Positions 8,341 through 17,497 of a stretch of 64,000 nt of DNA are shown here, piece by piece. The notes beneath the pieces were generated by a model, which made no database searches, was not told the origin of the DNA, and saw nothing but the letters and a program-made list of their open reading frames with translations. How positions within the stretch are numbered: the first letter of the stretch is position 1; each line of letters starts with the position of its first letter. Source of the stretch: JANNVK01 sp031430435 (GTDB taxonomy: Bacteria; Acidobacteriota; Blastocatellia; Pyrinomonadales; Pyrinomonadaceae); contig JANPBM010000051.1 of NCBI GenBank assembly GCA_031430435.1, positions 40,349-104,348 of the forward strand, written 5' to 3'. Both the position numbers and the translations under genes were made by a program.

Positions 8341-10731
8341 ATGAGTCTTTCCACCGCCAAAGAAAAAATTGAAAAAGCAATAAGAGAAAACAGCAACCTG
8401 CTTACTCTCTATGATGAGCAATTAACCGATGCCCAATTAAAGATATTAATCCCCGATATTCTAAAAATAAAAAACTTAACTTTGCTTGATTTAAGGAACA
8501 ATAATTTATTCGATGTTTCTTTTCTCTCAGAATTAAAAGGCTTAACTTCGCTTTATTTAAGTTCCAATAATTTATCCGACGTTTTTTTTCTCACAGAATT
8601 AAAAGACTTAGCTTCGCTTGATTTAAGGAACAATAATTTATCCGATGTTTCTTTTCTCACAGAATTAAAAGGCTTAACTTCGCTTTATTTAGGTGGCAAT
8701 AATTTATCCGATGTTTCTTTTCTCACCGAATTAAAAGATTTAGCTTATCTTGATTTAAGAAACAATCCTAATTTACCTTTTTCGGACGAAGTTTTAGAAG
8801 ATTGGCAAAATGCCCCGAAGATTCTAAATTTTATTCGGGAATATTATGCTGAACAAAATAAAGGAAACCTCAGAAAACTAAACGAAGCTAAACTTGTCGT
8901 CATCGGAGAAGCAAATGTCGGCAAAACTTGCGTGATAAATCGGTTGATCGATAAAAAGTTTGTAAAAACAGATTCGACTCACGGCATACAAATCCGCAAA
9001 TGGAAAGAAGTTAAGCTGGAAAACGGCGAAAAAGTGCAGATGAACGTTTGGGATTTTGGCGGACAAGAGATTATGCACTCAACTCATCAATTCTTTTTTA
9101 CGCGGCGGACAGTTTATATTCTGGTTATCAACGCCCGCGAGAACGAAGATACAAATAAAACCGAAGAATGGCTGCAACGTATCCAAAACCTCAGCCAAAA
9201 CTCGCCCGTTATTATTGTCGGCAACAAAATAGACGAAAATAATCGCGGCACAGACCAAACAAATCTCGGCTATTTTGATATTGAACGCAAAAAACTTAAC
9301 GAAAAATTCCCGACTTTGCTGAAAGGTGTTTACGGCATAACTTCCGATGTTGAAAAGCTGCAATATAATTTTTTATTCGACAATTTTGAGACGGCAATCA
9401 AAAAAGAAATCCAAAATCTTGCCAACATTCACGATGAATTTCCTACAAATTGGTTCGAGGTAAAAGATAAACTCGAACTGATGAAGGAAAACAAAACTTC
9501 ATACATCGAATACGGCGAATATATCGATTATTGTATCGAAGCCGGCATGGACAATAATCAAAACCGCAAAACTTGGATCGAATTCTTGAACGACATCGGC
9601 GTTGCCCTGACGTATTCAAGCGATAAAGATTTGGGGAATTATTTAGCGGTTCTAAATCCCGAATGGATTACAAGCGGAGTTTATTCTTTGATTGATAATG
9701 ATGAAATAAAAGAAAAATTTAAAGGCGTAATAAAACGCAAAGATGTCGGAAAATACCTGAATGAAATTGATTATCCAATAAATACTCAAGAATTTATTGT
9801 AAAAATGATGAGTAAATTCAAACTTGTTTATGTAGAAAATGATGACAGACTTTATTTCCCGAACTTATTTCCCGTTGATGAGCCTGAAATTGGCATTTGG
9901 AACGATTGTCTGCATTTTCAATACGCATATAACATTTTAGAAAAATCAATTCTCGGTCGTTTTTTTGTTGAAATGTTTGATATTCGCTTTGAAGAAAGCT
10001 ATTGGCGAAACGGAATTGTATTAAAACGCGGAGAAAATAAAGCGTTAATAAAAGCTGATGCTCAAGATAAAACAATTTCAATAAAAATTGACGGAAACAC
10101 AAACACCAGACGTGAGTTTATTGCAGTAATTCGCCATAAATTTGATGAAATTCATAAGAAGTTTGACAATCTGAATTATAAAGAAAGATTAGGTCACCCG
10201 AAATATCCGAATATTTTAAGAGATTATGAAAGACTTCTTAAAATGGAGCGAAATAATATCGAGCAGGAATTCGTTGAAGAACTGGAACTGAATCTAAACG
10301 TAAAAGATTGGCTTGATGGTTTTGAAAGTGAAGCGAACAGAAAAAATAATCAATTTGAAAATCGGGTACTTTCACATCTTGAACAAATTATCACAAAGCA
10401 AGATGAATCAAATTTACTTTTAGAACAAAATATCAAAAAACTAGCCGAAGAAATGCAAGATACAATTTTTGAAGTAATGATGATAATCGAAAAAAGTTTT
10501 GAAAGGCTTGATGCAAATGAGCAAGCAAGGTTTGAAAGCCTGAAAAATAAGCCGGATTTTGAATCAACTGTTACATTTGTTGTTCCTTTGCTAGATAAAC
10601 TTGGAATCAAAATTGAGTCCAAAGCAAAATTAGAGACCGCGCTTCAAATGGTTAAAGACAAATACAATAAACTTCGCGGCAAAGAAACAAAAGAGCTATC
10701 GGAAGAAGACGAAACTAAACTTCTGTCATAA
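8341..10731 (+). CDS. LRR-Roc-COR (Roco family) GTPase
   Basis: 796 residues. An N-terminal leucine-rich repeat block (about 45-145; consensus LxSLxLxxNNLSDVSFLxELK) is followed by a Roc GTPase domain. The Roc domain has P-loop GEANVGKT (189-196), WDFGGQE (237-243, switch II) and NKID (295-298). A COR-like region follows (about 380-620), then a helical, coiled-coil-prone C terminus. Roco proteins are dimeric GTPases acting as signalling switches. The bacterial ones are mostly uncharacterised and the partner cannot be read here. At DNA level the LRRs are near-identical 66-base units in a 132-base higher-order repeat, implying recent expansion. No Shine-Dalgarno is obvious before the ATG. The gene stands alone between repeat DNA and a convergent leftward gene. 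Confidence 0.92.
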   Translation: MSLSTAKEKIEKAIRENSNLLTLYDEQLTDAQLKILIPDILKIKNLTLLDLRNNNLFDVSFLSELKGLTSLYLSSNNLSDVFFLTELKDLASLDLRNNNLSDVSFLTELKGLTSLYLGGNNLSDVSFLTELKDLAYLDLRNNPNLPFSDEVLEDWQNAPKILNFIREYYAEQNKGNLRKLNEAKLVVIGEANVGKTCVINRLIDKKFVKTDSTHGIQIRKWKEVKLENGEKVQMNVWDFGGQEIMHSTHQFFFTRRTVYILVINARENEDTNKTEEWLQRIQNLSQNSPVIIVGNKIDENNRGTDQTNLGYFDIERKKLNEKFPTLLKGVYGITSDVEKLQYNFLFDNFETAIKKEIQNLANIHDEFPTNWFEVKDKLELMKENKTSYIEYGEYIDYCIEAGMDNNQNRKTWIEFLNDIGVALTYSSDKDLGNYLAVLNPEWITSGVYSLIDNDEIKEKFKGVIKRKDVGKYLNEIDYPINTQEFIVKMMSKFKLVYVENDDRLYFPNLFPVDEPEIGIWNDCLHFQYAYNILEKSILGRFFVEMFDIRFEESYWRNGIVLKRGENKALIKADAQDKTISIKIDGNTNTRREFIAVIRHKFDEIHKKFDNLNYKERLGHPKYPNILRDYERLLKMERNNIEQEFVEELELNLNVKDWLDGFESEANRKNNQFENRVLSHLEQIITKQDESNLLLEQNIKKLAEEMQDTIFEVMMIIEKSFERLDANEQARFESLKNKPDFESTVTFVVPLLDKLGIKIESKAKLETALQMVKDKYNKLRGKETKELSEEDETKLLS

Positions 10732-10744
10732 ATATCATTGAAAA

Positions 10745-10779
10745 ACACGGCAATCAAAAACATTTGCTGATTGCCGTGT
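10745..10779 (-). terminator. Intrinsic terminator for the leftward membrane-protein gene
   Basis: Perfect 12-bp stem ACACGGCAATCA / TGATTGCCGTGT. On the minus strand it is followed by a run of T, and it lies 34 bases beyond the stop of the leftward gene. It may also stop the convergent Roco transcript. Confidence 0.75.
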
Positions 10780-10812
10780 CGCAAGTATTGAAAACTTTTC
10801 TTCGGATAAAAA

Positions 10813-11199
10813 TCAATCTCGGTCAATAATAGAACGTGCAATCAGACCGATTCCGCCCGCAAACAAAATAAGCATAACCAGTGTATTAAAAAGACTTGTA
10901 CTTTGAAAATAGATGTTAAGGTTCATTAAAATTCCGGCGATAATAATTACGCCGCCGACAAAAACAAGCAGCCAACCGATAATAGATTTGCCGTTAAAAA
11001 AGACAAATCCGATGCCGAAGATTAAAGGAATGAGCGATAAACCAAAAGTATTGTAACCGCCGAAATACCAATAACCGCTTGACACAACAACTCGGCTGAC
11101 AAGCATATATGCGCCCGCCACAGCCATCGCCAATCCGATTAAAAACTGAAAAACTCCGCCCGAAGTTCCGCCTGCGCCTTTAAAATTGTCCAAATCCAT
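10813..11199 (-). CDS. Small four-helix membrane protein, unknown
   Basis: 128 residues with about four hydrophobic segments. A Gly-rich start precedes VFQFLIGLAMAVAGAYML, then a Gly/Tyr patch (GYWYFGGYNTFG) before the next helices; the protein ends RSIIDRD. The start at ATG 11199 is chosen because GAGGTG lies a proper distance upstream; a GTG 9 bases earlier is the alternative. Nothing in it identifies a family I can name. It is the last gene of a leftward group, separated by 75 bases from the HExxH gene. Confidence 0.7.
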   Translation of the reverse strand: MDLDNFKGAGGTSGGVFQFLIGLAMAVAGAYMLVSRVVVSSGYWYFGGYNTFGLSLIPLIFGIGFVFFNGKSIIGWLLVFVGGVIIIAGILMNLNIYFQSTSLFNTLVMLILFAGGIGLIARSIIDRD

Positions 11200-11274
11200 A
11201 ACTTTCACCTCAGCATTAATAATATCATCGATAAAAACAAAATTTCTATCAAACAGTTTACAAAAAACCGGAGA

Positions 11275-11796
11275 CTAATTACCGAAACCGCCGATACTTT
11301 CAAATTTCTTTCGCCAACGCGAATCATGATCTACTTGCAAACCTTGCCGACAAAAGTAAGCGTGAGTAAGTTCGTGCTTTAAAATGTTGATAATTTGCTT
11401 TTGATTTTTCTTTTGATAAAAGACTTTCTTGATGTAAACAGTCGGAGTATTTTTATTCTCGCAAGTTGTATAACCAAGTCCGCGTTCGGTATTTGTACCT
11501 GTTTTCAAAATCGGCTCATCTTTAATAAACACAGGCACAGACGGCATATTATCGAATAAATTCAAAAGGGAATCGGCTTGAGTTTGAAGTCGCGCGTCTT
11601 TTTCAATTTTATCGTTCCGAATCGGAAGAATTTTATCAGCCGAAACTCGGTTTACAACAGAATTTGCCGCAACTTCGACTCGGACAATTTCGGGCGAAGG
11701 AAATACATATCGCATCGTCAAAAACACGGTGCCGATAATCAAACAAATGACCGCAAAAGCAATTATTATAAACTTGAAAAGATTTGTTTTTGACAT
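11275..11796 (-). CDS. Membrane-anchored HExxH protein (putative zinc peptidase)
   Basis: 173 residues from the ATG at 11796. One N-terminal membrane helix (FIIIAFAVICLIIGTVFL) precedes an extracytoplasmic domain. Near the C terminus it has KHELTHAYFCRQG, a canonical HExxH zinc site, followed by DHDSRWRKKF. The second His-containing segment resembles SprT-like layouts. I infer a zinc metallopeptidase or a zinc-binding remnant; substrate unknown. A longer start 63 bases upstream exists but would place polar residues before the helix. The next gene upstream, at 11955, also has an HExxH-like motif. Confidence 0.7.
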   Translation of the reverse strand: MSKTNLFKFIIIAFAVICLIIGTVFLTMRYVFPSPEIVRVEVAANSVVNRVSADKILPIRNDKIEKDARLQTQADSLLNLFDNMPSVPVFIKDEPILKTGTNTERGLGYTTCENKNTPTVYIKKVFYQKKNQKQIINILKHELTHAYFCRQGLQVDHDSRWRKKFESIGGFGN

Positions 11797-11954
11797 ATAA
11801 CGCGCCGAATAAAAAAAGGGGGCATAATCATAAACTGTGATTTTGCTTGAACTTATCAAATTATCGGGACTTAAACCGAATTATTCAAAATCCCGCCAAG
11901 ATTTGTTCGACACAGCAAAAAGTTATTTCTGTTAATAATCCGCGATTTGTAAAT

Positions 11955-12626
11955 TCATTTGAAAAGTTCTCGAAACATCAACCAAGAGTTTTTTCCGCCG
12001 TGTGTCCAAAATTCGGCAAAGCCTTTTACGCCGCCGAAAACCAAGCTCAAAATTGCTCCGTAAGTTAAAAGATTGGCAATCGGCAAAACCAAAATGCTTG
12101 TCAAATAACCTGCTCGTTGTAAATCGGTCTGCCGAAAACTTGTTTCGTTCCAATTTGTAATAACGTGAAAAGCAATCGTCGAACCGAGAATCGCAAAGAA
12201 CGTCGGCGACTCCGTAACTCCGAAAATCCACGCGGGCAACAAAATAATCAGCGAAATTGTCGGCAAAAAATACGGCGCCAGCGAAATCCATAAATTTGAA
12301 CCGCCGCGAAGTTGAACCTCACCGCCTTCGCGCGCCGAAACTCGCATCCCGACCGGAATTTTGCCGAATAAAAGCCCGACAATCGCGTGTGTACACTCGT
12401 GTTCGAGCGTACAAAGATAATTCCAAACCGTGGCGAAATAACGTTTTGCAATAAAATGAAGCGGGAAAAACGCAACTAAACCGATTAAGAAAAATTGAAT
12501 CTTAGAAGAACGCAAAGAAAAACCGGCAAGGACCTGCAAAACCTCTCTGCCGAAGCCGAAAAGCAAAAACGGCGAAGCTGCAAGGAATAAAACTAACAAA
12601 ATTTTCGCAAAAATGTTGCCGATCAT
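11955..12626 (-). CDS. Polytopic membrane metalloprotease-like protein (HECTH motif)
   Basis: 223 residues with several membrane helices. EHECTHAIVGLLFGKIP contains HExxH embedded at the edge of a helix, the arrangement seen in M50-like intramembrane or membrane-bound zinc proteases. It continues with a Gly-rich beta segment (SAREGGEVQLRGG) and further helices. The start lies 13 bases beyond the stop of the acyl-CoA synthetase fusion, so the two are probably co-transcribed. A role in membrane or lipid homeostasis is a guess from that neighbour only. Confidence 0.65.
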   Translation of the reverse strand: MIGNIFAKILLVLFLAASPFLLFGFGREVLQVLAGFSLRSSKIQFFLIGLVAFFPLHFIAKRYFATVWNYLCTLEHECTHAIVGLLFGKIPVGMRVSAREGGEVQLRGGSNLWISLAPYFLPTISLIILLPAWIFGVTESPTFFAILGSTIAFHVITNWNETSFRQTDLQRAGYLTSILVLPIANLLTYGAILSLVFGGVKGFAEFWTHGGKNSWLMFRELFK

Positions 12627-12639
12627 AAAATTCTAACTG

Positions 12640-15375
12640 CTAACTTTTCCGCATTTCGTCCAACATTCCTTGAATTGTGTCTTTCAAATGTTGCGTTGCT
12701 TTTTCGTATTTTTCTTCATCGGGTAAATTCTTAAACTGTTCAAAATAAAGTGGTTTGCCGAATCTGATTTTTACTTTGGCGAATCTGATTTTGTTTGAAT
12801 CTCTTGCCCAAACTTTGTGTAAACCGTCTAACGCGACCGGAATAATCGGATAATTTAACTCGGTTGATAAAATTGCCGCACCTTTTTTGAACGGGTGAAG
12901 TTCGCCGTCAAAGGCACGTTCGCCTTCGGGATAAATGTTCAAAATCTTACCGTTTTTTAAGCCGATTGCTCCGGCTTTCATTGCTCTCAAAAGTTGCGTG
13001 TCGGCATCAATAGGAACAATGTTTGTCAGCTTGGCAAAATTACTCGTAAAAAAACCTTGAAACAGTTCGCTTGCTCCGACGTGAAAAATCTGCCGCAAAA
13101 TCGAATACGGATAAGTTGCCGGAACGATAAAACCGTCGAGATAACTTTGATGATTCGGCGAGATTAAAAACGGTCGTTTGAGCTTCGTAAGTTCTTCTGT
13201 TCCACTAACTTCCATTCGTAAAAAGATTTTGCAAAACAGATATGCGACTTTCAAAATTACGAACGCAATGAACGAAAATATCGGACGATTTTTTAAAACA
13301 TTTTGCACTTCGGGAATGTCGTCGTCAGATTCGCGGACGATTTTTCCCCAATTAAAATGTGCTTCCAAATCGCCTTTGAAATTATTGAGGTTCGCAGTTT
13401 TTTCGATTAAATTGACAACTTCTTGTGCGGTCAAAGCGGCGGTTGCTTGCTCGCCGTCGAATTCTACGCCGAAAACTTGTTCTAAACTCGCAAAAACTTC
13501 GGCTCTGGCGAGTGAATCCAAACCTAAATCAATCTCTAAATTCATTGCCGGATGAATCGTTTCAAGATCGGGTTTTTGTTGCTTAACAGCGGAAAGCAAC
13601 GCACGTCCGGCGGGCGAATTCACCGTTAATTTATTCGCCTCGGAAAGCGTCCAAATTTTTTCTTCGCGGGCTTGCGAGGTCGGCAAAGTTCCGCTTTCGA
13701 TTTCTTTTTGAAGTTGAAAACGCTTAATTTTTCGGGTTGCGGTACGCGGCAACGGTTCAGCCCGCACAATGTATTCGCGGACACGCTGATATTCGGGCAA
13801 ATCGCGTCCCAAACTGTCCAAAGTCCAACGAATAGTTTCGTAAGAATTGGCAATTTTCGCTTGTTTCAGATATTCAAAATCAGGCACGACGACCGCAATT
13901 AATTTTTCCGCACCTTGCACACCAATCGAATCATCTTTTACGCCAAGCACTGCAAGTTCCGCAACGAAAGGAGTTTTCAGATAATTTACTTCCAAATCTT
14001 CGGGGTGAACGTTCTTTCCGTTCGGCAAAACGATGACATCTTTTTGGCGACCGACAATGTAAAGATGACCGTCTTTGTCCAATTTTCCGAGGTCGCCCGA
14101 ACGAAACCAGCCGTCAGCCGTAAATGCTTCAGCCGTTGCCGTCGGGTTTTTATAATAACCTTTGAAAACCATTTCGCCTTTGATTAAAACCTCGCCGATG
14201 CCTTCCGAATTCGGTTCGTCAATCTTGATCTCGGCATTAAACATCGGCTTTCCGACAGAGCCGACGCGGTTGTCCGATTCGTAAGTCGCCGTTGCCGCAC
14301 CGCTCGTTTCCGACAATCCGTAGCCTTGCAAAATCGTAAAACCAAGTTTGTGAAAATCAATCGCAACATCGGAATCAAACCGCGAACCCGCCGAAATTGC
14401 GACTCGTAACTGACCGCCGAAACCGGCGTGAACTTTGCCGAAAAACTTTTTGCCGAGATTGATTTTCAAGTTGTCGCGAAACAAACTGTTCGCTGCTAAC
14501 ATTGTCTTGAAAAGTCTCTGCACAAGTGCGGATTGACTTTTGACGGCATCAAAAATTTTCTTGTGAAACAGATACCAAAGACGCGGAACCGTAGTCAGAA
14601 TGGTCGGTTTAAATTCCTTCATTGCCTTGGTTAATTCATCGGGCGAAAGTTCTTTCAAATATCCCGCCTCGCAACCGTAAGTTGTCGCAATCCAAAGGTT
14701 TACAATTTGCAGATAAACGTGAAACAACGGCAATAGAGACAAAATACGGTCTTGCTCGGAAAGTTTGATAACTTGGTTGATGGCATCTAATTCCGCAACG
14801 ATATTTCCGTGCGAAAGCGGCACACCTTTCGGAGTTCCGGTCGTTCCGCTGGTGTAAATCATCAACGCCGCATCGTCTTCTTTGGCGGTCGGAATTTCTT
14901 TTGCGAATGATTCGGGATATTCGGTTTTTGACCAATCCTCAAACTTTTGAAATCCGTTGGTTGATTGTTCCAAATTCCAAACCACAGTCGGAATATGACG
15001 ACCCAGTTTTTCTTCGATTTGTTGGAATTTGCCGGTCATATCGGGCGACAAAAATGCAACTTTTGCTTCGGAATTTTCAAGGAAATTTGTAATTGTTTCA
15101 ATCTCGCCGTGCGGATCAAGCGGAACAATAACCGCTCCGTGATAAACCGTTCCGAGATATGCAATCGCCCAACACGGATGATTTTCGCCGATTAACGCAA
15201 CTCTGTCGCCGAACTTAACTCCTTCTGTTTTAAGACGATACGCAATCGAACGGATATATTTCAACATCTCGGCGTAGTTATATATTTGCGAATCATCGCC
15301 GACCACACGCATCGCGGAACGGGTAGCATTTTTCTCGCAAGATTCGATTAAGCGTTGGCAGAATGATTTAGTCAT
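12640..15375 (-). CDS. Acyl-CoA/acyl-ACP synthetase - acyl carrier - PlsC acyltransferase fusion
   Basis: 911 residues with three domains. Residues 1 to about 570 are an adenylate-forming AMP-binding enzyme with YTSGTTGTPKG (174-184). Residues about 580-660 are a carrier domain with GLDSLA, where Ser621 is the predicted phosphopantetheine site. Residues about 700-911 are a PlsC-type glycerolipid acyltransferase with NHQSYLD (His742, Asp747) and YPEGERAFDG. The order suggests that a fatty acid is activated, loaded on the built-in carrier and passed to a lysophospholipid or glycerol phosphate, like Aas but with domains in the opposite order and an added carrier. It is first in a short leftward operon with the membrane HECTH gene. 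Domain calls are firm; the exact acceptor is inference. Confidence 0.9.
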   Translation of the reverse strand: MTKSFCQRLIESCEKNATRSAMRVVGDDSQIYNYAEMLKYIRSIAYRLKTEGVKFGDRVALIGENHPCWAIAYLGTVYHGAVIVPLDPHGEIETITNFLENSEAKVAFLSPDMTGKFQQIEEKLGRHIPTVVWNLEQSTNGFQKFEDWSKTEYPESFAKEIPTAKEDDAALMIYTSGTTGTPKGVPLSHGNIVAELDAINQVIKLSEQDRILSLLPLFHVYLQIVNLWIATTYGCEAGYLKELSPDELTKAMKEFKPTILTTVPRLWYLFHKKIFDAVKSQSALVQRLFKTMLAANSLFRDNLKINLGKKFFGKVHAGFGGQLRVAISAGSRFDSDVAIDFHKLGFTILQGYGLSETSGAATATYESDNRVGSVGKPMFNAEIKIDEPNSEGIGEVLIKGEMVFKGYYKNPTATAEAFTADGWFRSGDLGKLDKDGHLYIVGRQKDVIVLPNGKNVHPEDLEVNYLKTPFVAELAVLGVKDDSIGVQGAEKLIAVVVPDFEYLKQAKIANSYETIRWTLDSLGRDLPEYQRVREYIVRAEPLPRTATRKIKRFQLQKEIESGTLPTSQAREEKIWTLSEANKLTVNSPAGRALLSAVKQQKPDLETIHPAMNLEIDLGLDSLARAEVFASLEQVFGVEFDGEQATAALTAQEVVNLIEKTANLNNFKGDLEAHFNWGKIVRESDDDIPEVQNVLKNRPIFSFIAFVILKVAYLFCKIFLRMEVSGTEELTKLKRPFLISPNHQSYLDGFIVPATYPYSILRQIFHVGASELFQGFFTSNFAKLTNIVPIDADTQLLRAMKAGAIGLKNGKILNIYPEGERAFDGELHPFKKGAAILSTELNYPIIPVALDGLHKVWARDSNKIRFAKVKIRFGKPLYFEQFKNLPDEEKYEKATQHLKDTIQGMLDEMRKS

Positions 15376-15417
15376 AATTTTTTCCTACTACAGAGAACGC
15401 AGAACACACTAAGTTAT

Positions 15418-15897
15418 TTAATCAACTTTCTTAAAATCTCGGTAATGGCATAAAAGTGGCGGACTAACAAAACCAGTGTTTCTGGGTTTGTCGGTGAGAA
15501 AACAAGCTAATTCTAACTTGTTTCCATTCATAACTGCACTTACACTCATTGGCTCTCCAATCACATTTGGTTTGTAGCCGAATTCCACTTGCTTTTCGTC
15601 AATTACATTAAAGATGTATTGATTTGTATCGGCGGCTACATTTTCACCTTTATCGTTTGATTTCACGATTTTGACTGTTTTATCCGAACCAAATTCAATT
15701 TTGACGCTTGATTTGTCGTCTTTGTCATCACAAATCCATGTTCCAACAATTTTGTGAGCAATTATTACAGATTGGTTTTGAACATCCTTTCTATTTGCCA
15801 AATCTGTTTCGTTGGAATTCACCAAATTAATGTTTTTCGAACAAGAAGACAAAGCAAAAAATGAAACAAAAGTGATGAATACAAACAATTTCTTCAT
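15418..15897 (-). CDS. Small lipoprotein, unknown
   Basis: 159 residues with a lipoprotein signal (hydrophobic stretch then LSSC, Cys19). The mature part is beta-rich (GTWICDDKDDKSSVKIEFG...), compatible with a lipocalin-like or DUF-type small beta domain that reports change in a measured quantity. It lies between the acyltransferase fusion and the lipid kinase gene, all leftward. No family assigned. Confidence 0.75.
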   Translation of the reverse strand: MKKLFVFITFVSFFALSSCSKNINLVNSNETDLANRKDVQNQSVIIAHKIVGTWICDDKDDKSSVKIEFGSDKTVKIVKSNDKGENVAADTNQYIFNVIDEKQVEFGYKPNVIGEPMSVSAVMNGNKLELACFLTDKPRNTGFVSPPLLCHYRDFKKVD

Positions 15898-15920
15898 AAA
15901 CTCCGTGTCTCCGTGGTGAA

Positions 15921-16868
15921 CTATTTCTTCGGAAACCGAACCCGCAAAACACTCGGTACAACTTCAAAAACGGCGGGCAATTTTCCCGGTAATTCACCGT
16001 CAATTTCCAGATGAAGTTCTTCGTTATTAAACGATGAAATTTCGATCCTTTTAACGGTTGTATGTTTCACTTCGTCCATTGAAAGATGCGTTCCGGCGTA
16101 AAGTTTTCTGCCGTTGAGCATAATTTTAGCGGTTGAAATATCGCCGATATTTATCACGTCGAGTTTGCCGTCGTCAACGATTGCGGTCGGAGCAATTTTC
16201 ATTCCGCCACCGAAGTATCGTGCGTTGGCGACGCACAAAATAATTGACTGCAAAGGCTTTACGTCGTTTTCATCAAATCTGACGCGGATAGTTTTAACGT
16301 CCAAATTCAAAACTTCTTTCACCGCCGAGTACGCAAAACTCGCCTTTCCGCGAAGTGAATCAAACGCCAGCCATTTCAGGTTTCCCGTACTTTTTACTCG
16401 TTCGATAATCGAAGCCGAAAGCCCGACACTGGCAATATTGACGAAAAAACGCTCGGTCGTTTGGTTGTCGTGGTTTTGAAACGTAACTTTGCCGACATCG
16501 ATTGTTTTTGTAATTCCGCTTTTCAGAACTTCGGCTGAACGCCTGATCGTTGCCGGCATTCCGAGTGTGCGTCTGAAATCTCCGCCTGTTCCTTGCGGTA
16601 AAACGCCGAGTTCCGCGTCTTTTCCCGATAATAAAATTCCGTTCGCAACCTCATTTATCGTGCCGTCGCCGCCGCACGCAACGATAAATTCTCGACCGCT
16701 TTCCGCCGCTTTTTTCGCCAATTCGATTGCGTGTCCGCCGTGTTCGGTAAATTCGACGTTAAACGCTCCGTAATGCGTTGCCCAATCGGACGCGATTCTT
16801 GCCCAACGAGTTTGGGTTGAACCACTCGCGGATTTAGGATTGACGATAATTAAAGGAATGTTTGACAC
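15921..16868 (-). CDS. Diacylglycerol kinase-family lipid kinase (YegS/LCB5 type)
   Basis: 315 residues. The nucleotide-binding signature GGDGTINEVANG is clear, preceded by VNPKSASG near the N terminus and followed by LGVLPQGTGGDF. Enzymes of this family phosphorylate diacylglycerol, sphingosine or related lipids at the membrane; the exact lipid cannot be read. The full-length start ATG is at 16868. It heads the leftward lipid-related block (lipid kinase, lipoprotein, acyltransferase fusion), so a role in phospholipid turnover is plausible. Confidence 0.88.
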   Translation of the reverse strand: MSNIPLIIVNPKSASGSTQTRWARIASDWATHYGAFNVEFTEHGGHAIELAKKAAESGREFIVACGGDGTINEVANGILLSGKDAELGVLPQGTGGDFRRTLGMPATIRRSAEVLKSGITKTIDVGKVTFQNHDNQTTERFFVNIASVGLSASIIERVKSTGNLKWLAFDSLRGKASFAYSAVKEVLNLDVKTIRVRFDENDVKPLQSIILCVANARYFGGGMKIAPTAIVDDGKLDVINIGDISTAKIMLNGRKLYAGTHLSMDEVKHTTVKRIEISSFNNEELHLEIDGELPGKLPAVFEVVPSVLRVRFPKK

Positions 16869-17497
16869 GTTACCGAGATTGTAACAAAGGTATGATGATT
16901 GGACAAAAGGAAAAAGCCGCAGATTCCGATATGTATCAGTCGTTTCGAGGCTTGCAACGGATTTTCGGCGATAAAATCAGATTCGATTTTTTACGAATAA
17001 AACGACTTATTATCAAAACAAAGAAAACTGTAAAAGCTGATACTTCACATTGCTTTCAGCCGAATCTGCCGATAAAGAAAGTTGATTTTTTACGCTTCCA
17101 ACCCGAAAACTTAACTTGACTTTGGTCTTTCAATAAATTAACGTAAAGAAGTTATAAATAATTTAATAAATCAATTTGTAAAAGATACAAATTGAGTGAG
17201 TTTTACTTCTTTTTAGACTTCCATATTTCATTTAAGCATTACCTATAAGCATTACCTACAAATGTTGAAAGTCTAAATTACTTTGAATAATCTTTAAGAA
17301 TTTGGGCTTTTTACAGGTGATAAAAATCGGGAATAAACCTTCCGTTATTTAGAACTTGCCGAGATTGTATTTTTTTTCCGGTCAACCAAAACTTAAAACC
17401 ATAAATAATCAATTTACCAATATAATTCGGAATAATTTCCGGTTAGTTTTTACCATGAAACTAAAGCCGATAATTAAATCAAAATAAAGGAGAAAAT
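16869..17497. other. Intergenic region with hairpins and a 13-base direct repeat
   Basis: No supported gene; the open frame at 16862-17119 lacks a start signal and looks non-coding. It contains inverted repeat CAATTTGTA / TACAAATTG (17172-17194) and a second hairpin TTTAGACTT / AAGTCTAAA (17212-17220 and 17269-17277). The loop of the second holds two exact tandem copies of TAAGCATTACCTA (17233-17258). These could be terminator or operator elements. Confidence 0.6.

Noticed and set aside
12257..15195. Many antisense frames over the acyl synthetase fusion and the HECTH gene
   Set aside because: Shadow frames of strongly coding genes; no ribosome sites and no domain content.
16862..17119. 85-residue open frame after the lipid kinase
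   Set aside because: No start signal, composition unlike the coding genes, and it lies in a hairpin-rich gap.
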